Assembly (NCBI GenBank): GCA_022605955.1
Contig: JAKCOZ010000007.1
Coordinates: forward strand, 12,901,501 to 12,965,500
DNA: 64,000 bases
Direction of reading: 5' to 3'
Source of the DNA: Rallus limicola
Lineage: Eukaryota > Chordata > Aves > Gruiformes > Rallidae
A program made the position numbers and the translations under genes. This document shows positions 60,856 to 64,000 of the stretch, piece by piece. A model generated the notes under the pieces. That model did not search any database. It worked only from the letters and a program-made list of their open reading frames with translations, and was not told the origin of the DNA. Position 1 is the first letter of the stretch, and every line of letters starts with the position of its first letter.

Positions 60856-63800
60856 CTCCTCCGTGTAGGTCTATTTGCCTGCAATGAACATTTCTCAGTT
60901 TATGGCAGTCACCCACTTGTACTAAAAGCATTTAAAGTAGGATAGTCAAGTAAGCAGCAGAGCAATAGGAAACCCTAATGAATTTTGAGTCAGGAAGAGG
61001 ATAGCTCAACAGTGAGGAAATGCTCATAAAGAAAAAATAGCATTGAGCATGTACTGATACACTTTAGCCCTCTGTTCTCCTGCCAGCCTGTGATCACCAG
61101 GGCTGCTTTTAAATGCGTGAAGAATGAGGGAGAGAAAAACATTCAGTGCTTTCTTTTCTCAGTAGCCCTGAAGTTTTTTATGAAATATCTTGGCAAGGTA
61201 TTACATAGTTGCCTAGTTCACAGCAGCAGAGGACAGTGCTTTAAAAGGGAAGCACTATCTCCCTTAGCTCCCCAAGAAACCTCTTTAAAGCATCACAGAA
61301 TACGCAGGATGACAACCAGAAGACTCTATACATCAGCACTAGTAAGTCAGTGGTAGATTGTTGGTTCCCTACTGACAATAAACCTGGTACAAGCCTGTGG
61401 CTAAACACACCAGCTCTGAACAGTCATTTGGCAAGTTGACAAGTACACTATGAAGCTACAGAAGCCAGAGACAGGCATTTGTCAAGCCAGTCACATGCAT
61501 TTTACTAACATTAATTTTACTAAAGGGTATTAAAACCCCACGTACCATTAAAGCCTTTTCTATTCCCATGACACTCCAATGACCTTCTCTAAACAAGTTT
61601 ATGGAGAGGACCTCATACATGATTCAAGTGTTGTAAAAATAATTAGTAGCTCATTAAGGTGGAATCTTCCTTCCTACTTCAGAGGCATATGCAGCGTGGC
61701 ACACAACTCCTTTGCCTTTTATAATTGATTATTAAATCACACAGAAGCCTTGTTTCACTCAGTTATGAATGATAGGAGGAGACACTTTTAAGGAGATATG
61801 GATTAATATTTAATGAGTTAAAATAGCTTTAATCAGAACATGGCACATTTGCTTACATTCTCTATTTGTTTTCAAACTGACAGGTAAAGATGCATTTAAA
61901 AAGTACCTTAGAGGAAAAAGTGACAGAATATAAAAAAAACCAAAGCAAAAAACCCCACTAAGTTGCCAGCATCTGAACAAGCAAGAGACTCAGCTCAACA
62001 GAACTATTCATACTCATTTCAATAAAAAGTCTTTCCCAAGTTTTTGGGAGGGGGCTGTTCAGCTCTTCCTGAACAAGATGGGTTCAGAAACTCCAGGTCT
62101 TCTGAAGAGACTGTACTGCTAGTCAGCTTAGCCTGCCCATCTTGTGTTTTTCCTGTAACTGCTAACAAGGCTGCAACAAGGGCAAGTTTCAACAGGAAGC
62201 ATGACTTGCTAGTCACCACCCTTGCTATTCTTATCTCAAAGTTTTCCTTATTTATTTTGACCTAGATAGTTGGTTTACAACAGAGCAATCTCAGTATTTA
62301 GATGGGAAAAAAAAACCCATACAACCTGAGTATATAGTTCAAAAATAGCTTTCTGGGCTCCCTAGAAGAGACTATCTCTCCAGAAGTGCTTCAAAGGTAC
62401 TGCTGGGCACAAAGCGGTTTTCCCAAGTCATGAACCTCATCTCACCCTTCAACCTCCACAAAAATGCAAAATTTTGCAAAAAGGTACATTACTCTATTTC
62501 TGAAATTCAGTAATAGCCTTTATTAAAGTTTCTGATCTAACTATTAACTCCCTCGTATGTGAATTTCCAAATAACAGAAAATGCCTGCACAGAAACACAG
62601 AAATTCAGCAAGCAGAAACCACCAAAAAATCCATTTTATTGCAACAACATCCCCATCATTGACCAAGATGGAAGAAATTAAGGTTTAATTCATTTTGCAT
62701 TTATTTATGTAAATATAAAGTCAAGAGTGTAAAATAAATCCACATATAAAACACAGAAGAAACATTCTCTTTCAGTGACTCCAAAAAAAAAAACTTACAT
62801 ACTGAAGAATCATGACAAGTCATCCGCTCTCCATTTTTCCAAGTATACAGGCATGAAAGAAAGCAGAAACTTATTCTCCAAAAGCATCCTGTATCAAGTC
62901 CTTGAAATATAAGTAATATTTAGTCATCTCACAACTCTTGAGCTTATGGATGCAGATTTCAAGAAAAGGAGAGACAAAAACATCTCAAACTTCAGATAAT
63001 TAAACTCCACCTAAAATAATCCATTTAAAACAAGATTATGTTCAATTCTTATAGCTGAAGCATCACAATTACTTTTATTAGTATCATTATTTGGAAAACT
63101 ATTTCTTATTAGTTTTTCCTGTTCTTAAAATAAAGTCAGAATACTTGTTTCAAATAGTTTTGTTTACTTACACTGTAATTGTATTGCGGAAAGTAACTCC
63201 ACATGCTGGTAAAACAGGCCTTCATGAAGTTCCACTTAAACATTACTACAATGTACCTTAAAAAAAACAGGGACTACAGCATGAAATGCACCATAAAGAG
63301 TCAGTATCACAGGATTACACGTTTTCTTCCTCCTTGGAAGCAACAAAATGTTTATATATTTTGAAGTCAATATTGGACTGTTAGACCACATGGACATTGG
63401 CTGGTTATAAGTACTTGGACTAGGAACATTTACCATTTTTGAAAGAACTGTTTTTTGTGTTTTATGGTTATTACACCAAAATGTTAACTGGTATAAAATG
63501 CATCATGCAGGGTATTTCAAAAGGAATGTTTTTTACTGGGGGTCCAACAGGCATATGTTCCAATGATTGTGGCTTTTAATGCATATCATGCCAAGTTTTT
63601 AATAAACAGCATTTTCCCTCATGGTTACAACAAAGAATTAAGAAATTAAGATGGTAAAAGCAAAGTTAAAAATGAGAACTGCAAGTAACTTCACAACTAG
63701 AAGAGAGGAAATCATAGAAGAATTTAAATCAGCACTATTGTGGGTCCCCACAGTTGCACTGCTACTCTTAGGTTTCCAAAAGATGCATATGATTTTATAA

Positions 63801-64000
63801 ATACTTTTGTGCTAAGAGCCATGCTCAGAAACAAAATATAGGCTAGCACAAGTCTACCTTCCTGAAGATGCATATTAAGTATAAAATTCACTTACTAAAG
63901 TGCATTTGCTGAACAAATTCTAAACTCTACTATTATAGCTATCCCAGTAAGCAATACAAACTAAACTTTGTTGAAATTCTACCTCTACTTAAAAGCAGTA
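60856..64000. other. Unique AT-rich sequence to the window end
   Basis: No frame above 88 codons and none with motifs. The stretch 61660-61880 has several TAAT/ATTA cores (TTATAATTGATTATTAAATC, GGATTAATATTTAATGAG) in repeat-free sequence and may be a regulatory element. From about 62630 the sequence is very AT-rich, with TTTATT and AATAAA hexamers on both strands. Confidence 0.5.
61660..61880. other. Possible conserved non-coding element, TAAT-rich
   Basis: At least five TAAT/ATTA cores within 100 bp in a stretch without repeat similarity. Could be chance in AT-rich DNA. Confidence 0.25.

Noticed and set aside
62630..64000. Possible 3' untranslated region of a minus-strand host gene (TTTATT hexamers, AT-rich)
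   Set aside because: Such hexamers are expected by chance in DNA this AT-rich, and no coding exon is visible.

Overview
The window is vertebrate nuclear DNA, almost certainly from a bird. Ten or so copies of CR1, the dominant avian LINE, are scattered through it on both strands, most of them 5'-truncated and ending in the 8-bp tail repeat typical of CR1. The long terminal repeats (LTRs) are of types I associate with bird genomes. No bacterial, plasmid or CRISPR features are present. I recognised no host protein-coding exon, tRNA or rRNA gene, so the 64 kb reads as intergenic or deep-intronic DNA.

Region 1 (1-5361) is the 3' three quarters of a class III (ERV-L-like) endogenous retrovirus. 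Gag is open from the first base of the window, pol is uninterrupted and in the same frame, and one UAG codon separates them. Behind the UAG lies a hairpin of the kind that could promote readthrough. Protease, reverse transcriptase, RNase H and integrase all keep their catalytic residues. There is no env and no recognisable dUTPase. A polypurine tract and a 588-bp 3' LTR (TG...CA) close the element. The 5' LTR, primer-binding site and start of gag lie outside the window.

Region 2 (5362-30190) holds small CR1 fragments (about 5.46, 6.33, 6.47, 7.3 and 19.9 kb), a GATA microsatellite, and two larger minus-strand CR1 copies (22985-24476 and 26448-27222) in otherwise AT-rich unique sequence.

Region 3 (30191-33135) has two copies of one avian LTR family in opposite orientation. 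Copy A (30191-30954) looks like a complete solo LTR. Copy C (about 32668-33135) is a minus-strand 3' part.

Region 4 (33136-47410) is mostly unique sequence. It contains the best CR1 of the window (39786-about 42600, minus), whose ORF2 keeps endonuclease and reverse transcriptase motifs over about 900 codons with a single UAG, and two short plus-strand CR1 pieces at 46.3-47.4 kb.

Region 5 (47411-64000) is unique sequence with a third copy of the same LTR (copy B, 59025-60855). A plus-strand CR1 of about 1 kb has inserted inside it, giving a readable order of events: LTR first, CR1 second. Several unique stretches look like possible conserved non-coding elements, but that is impression and needs alignment to other birds.
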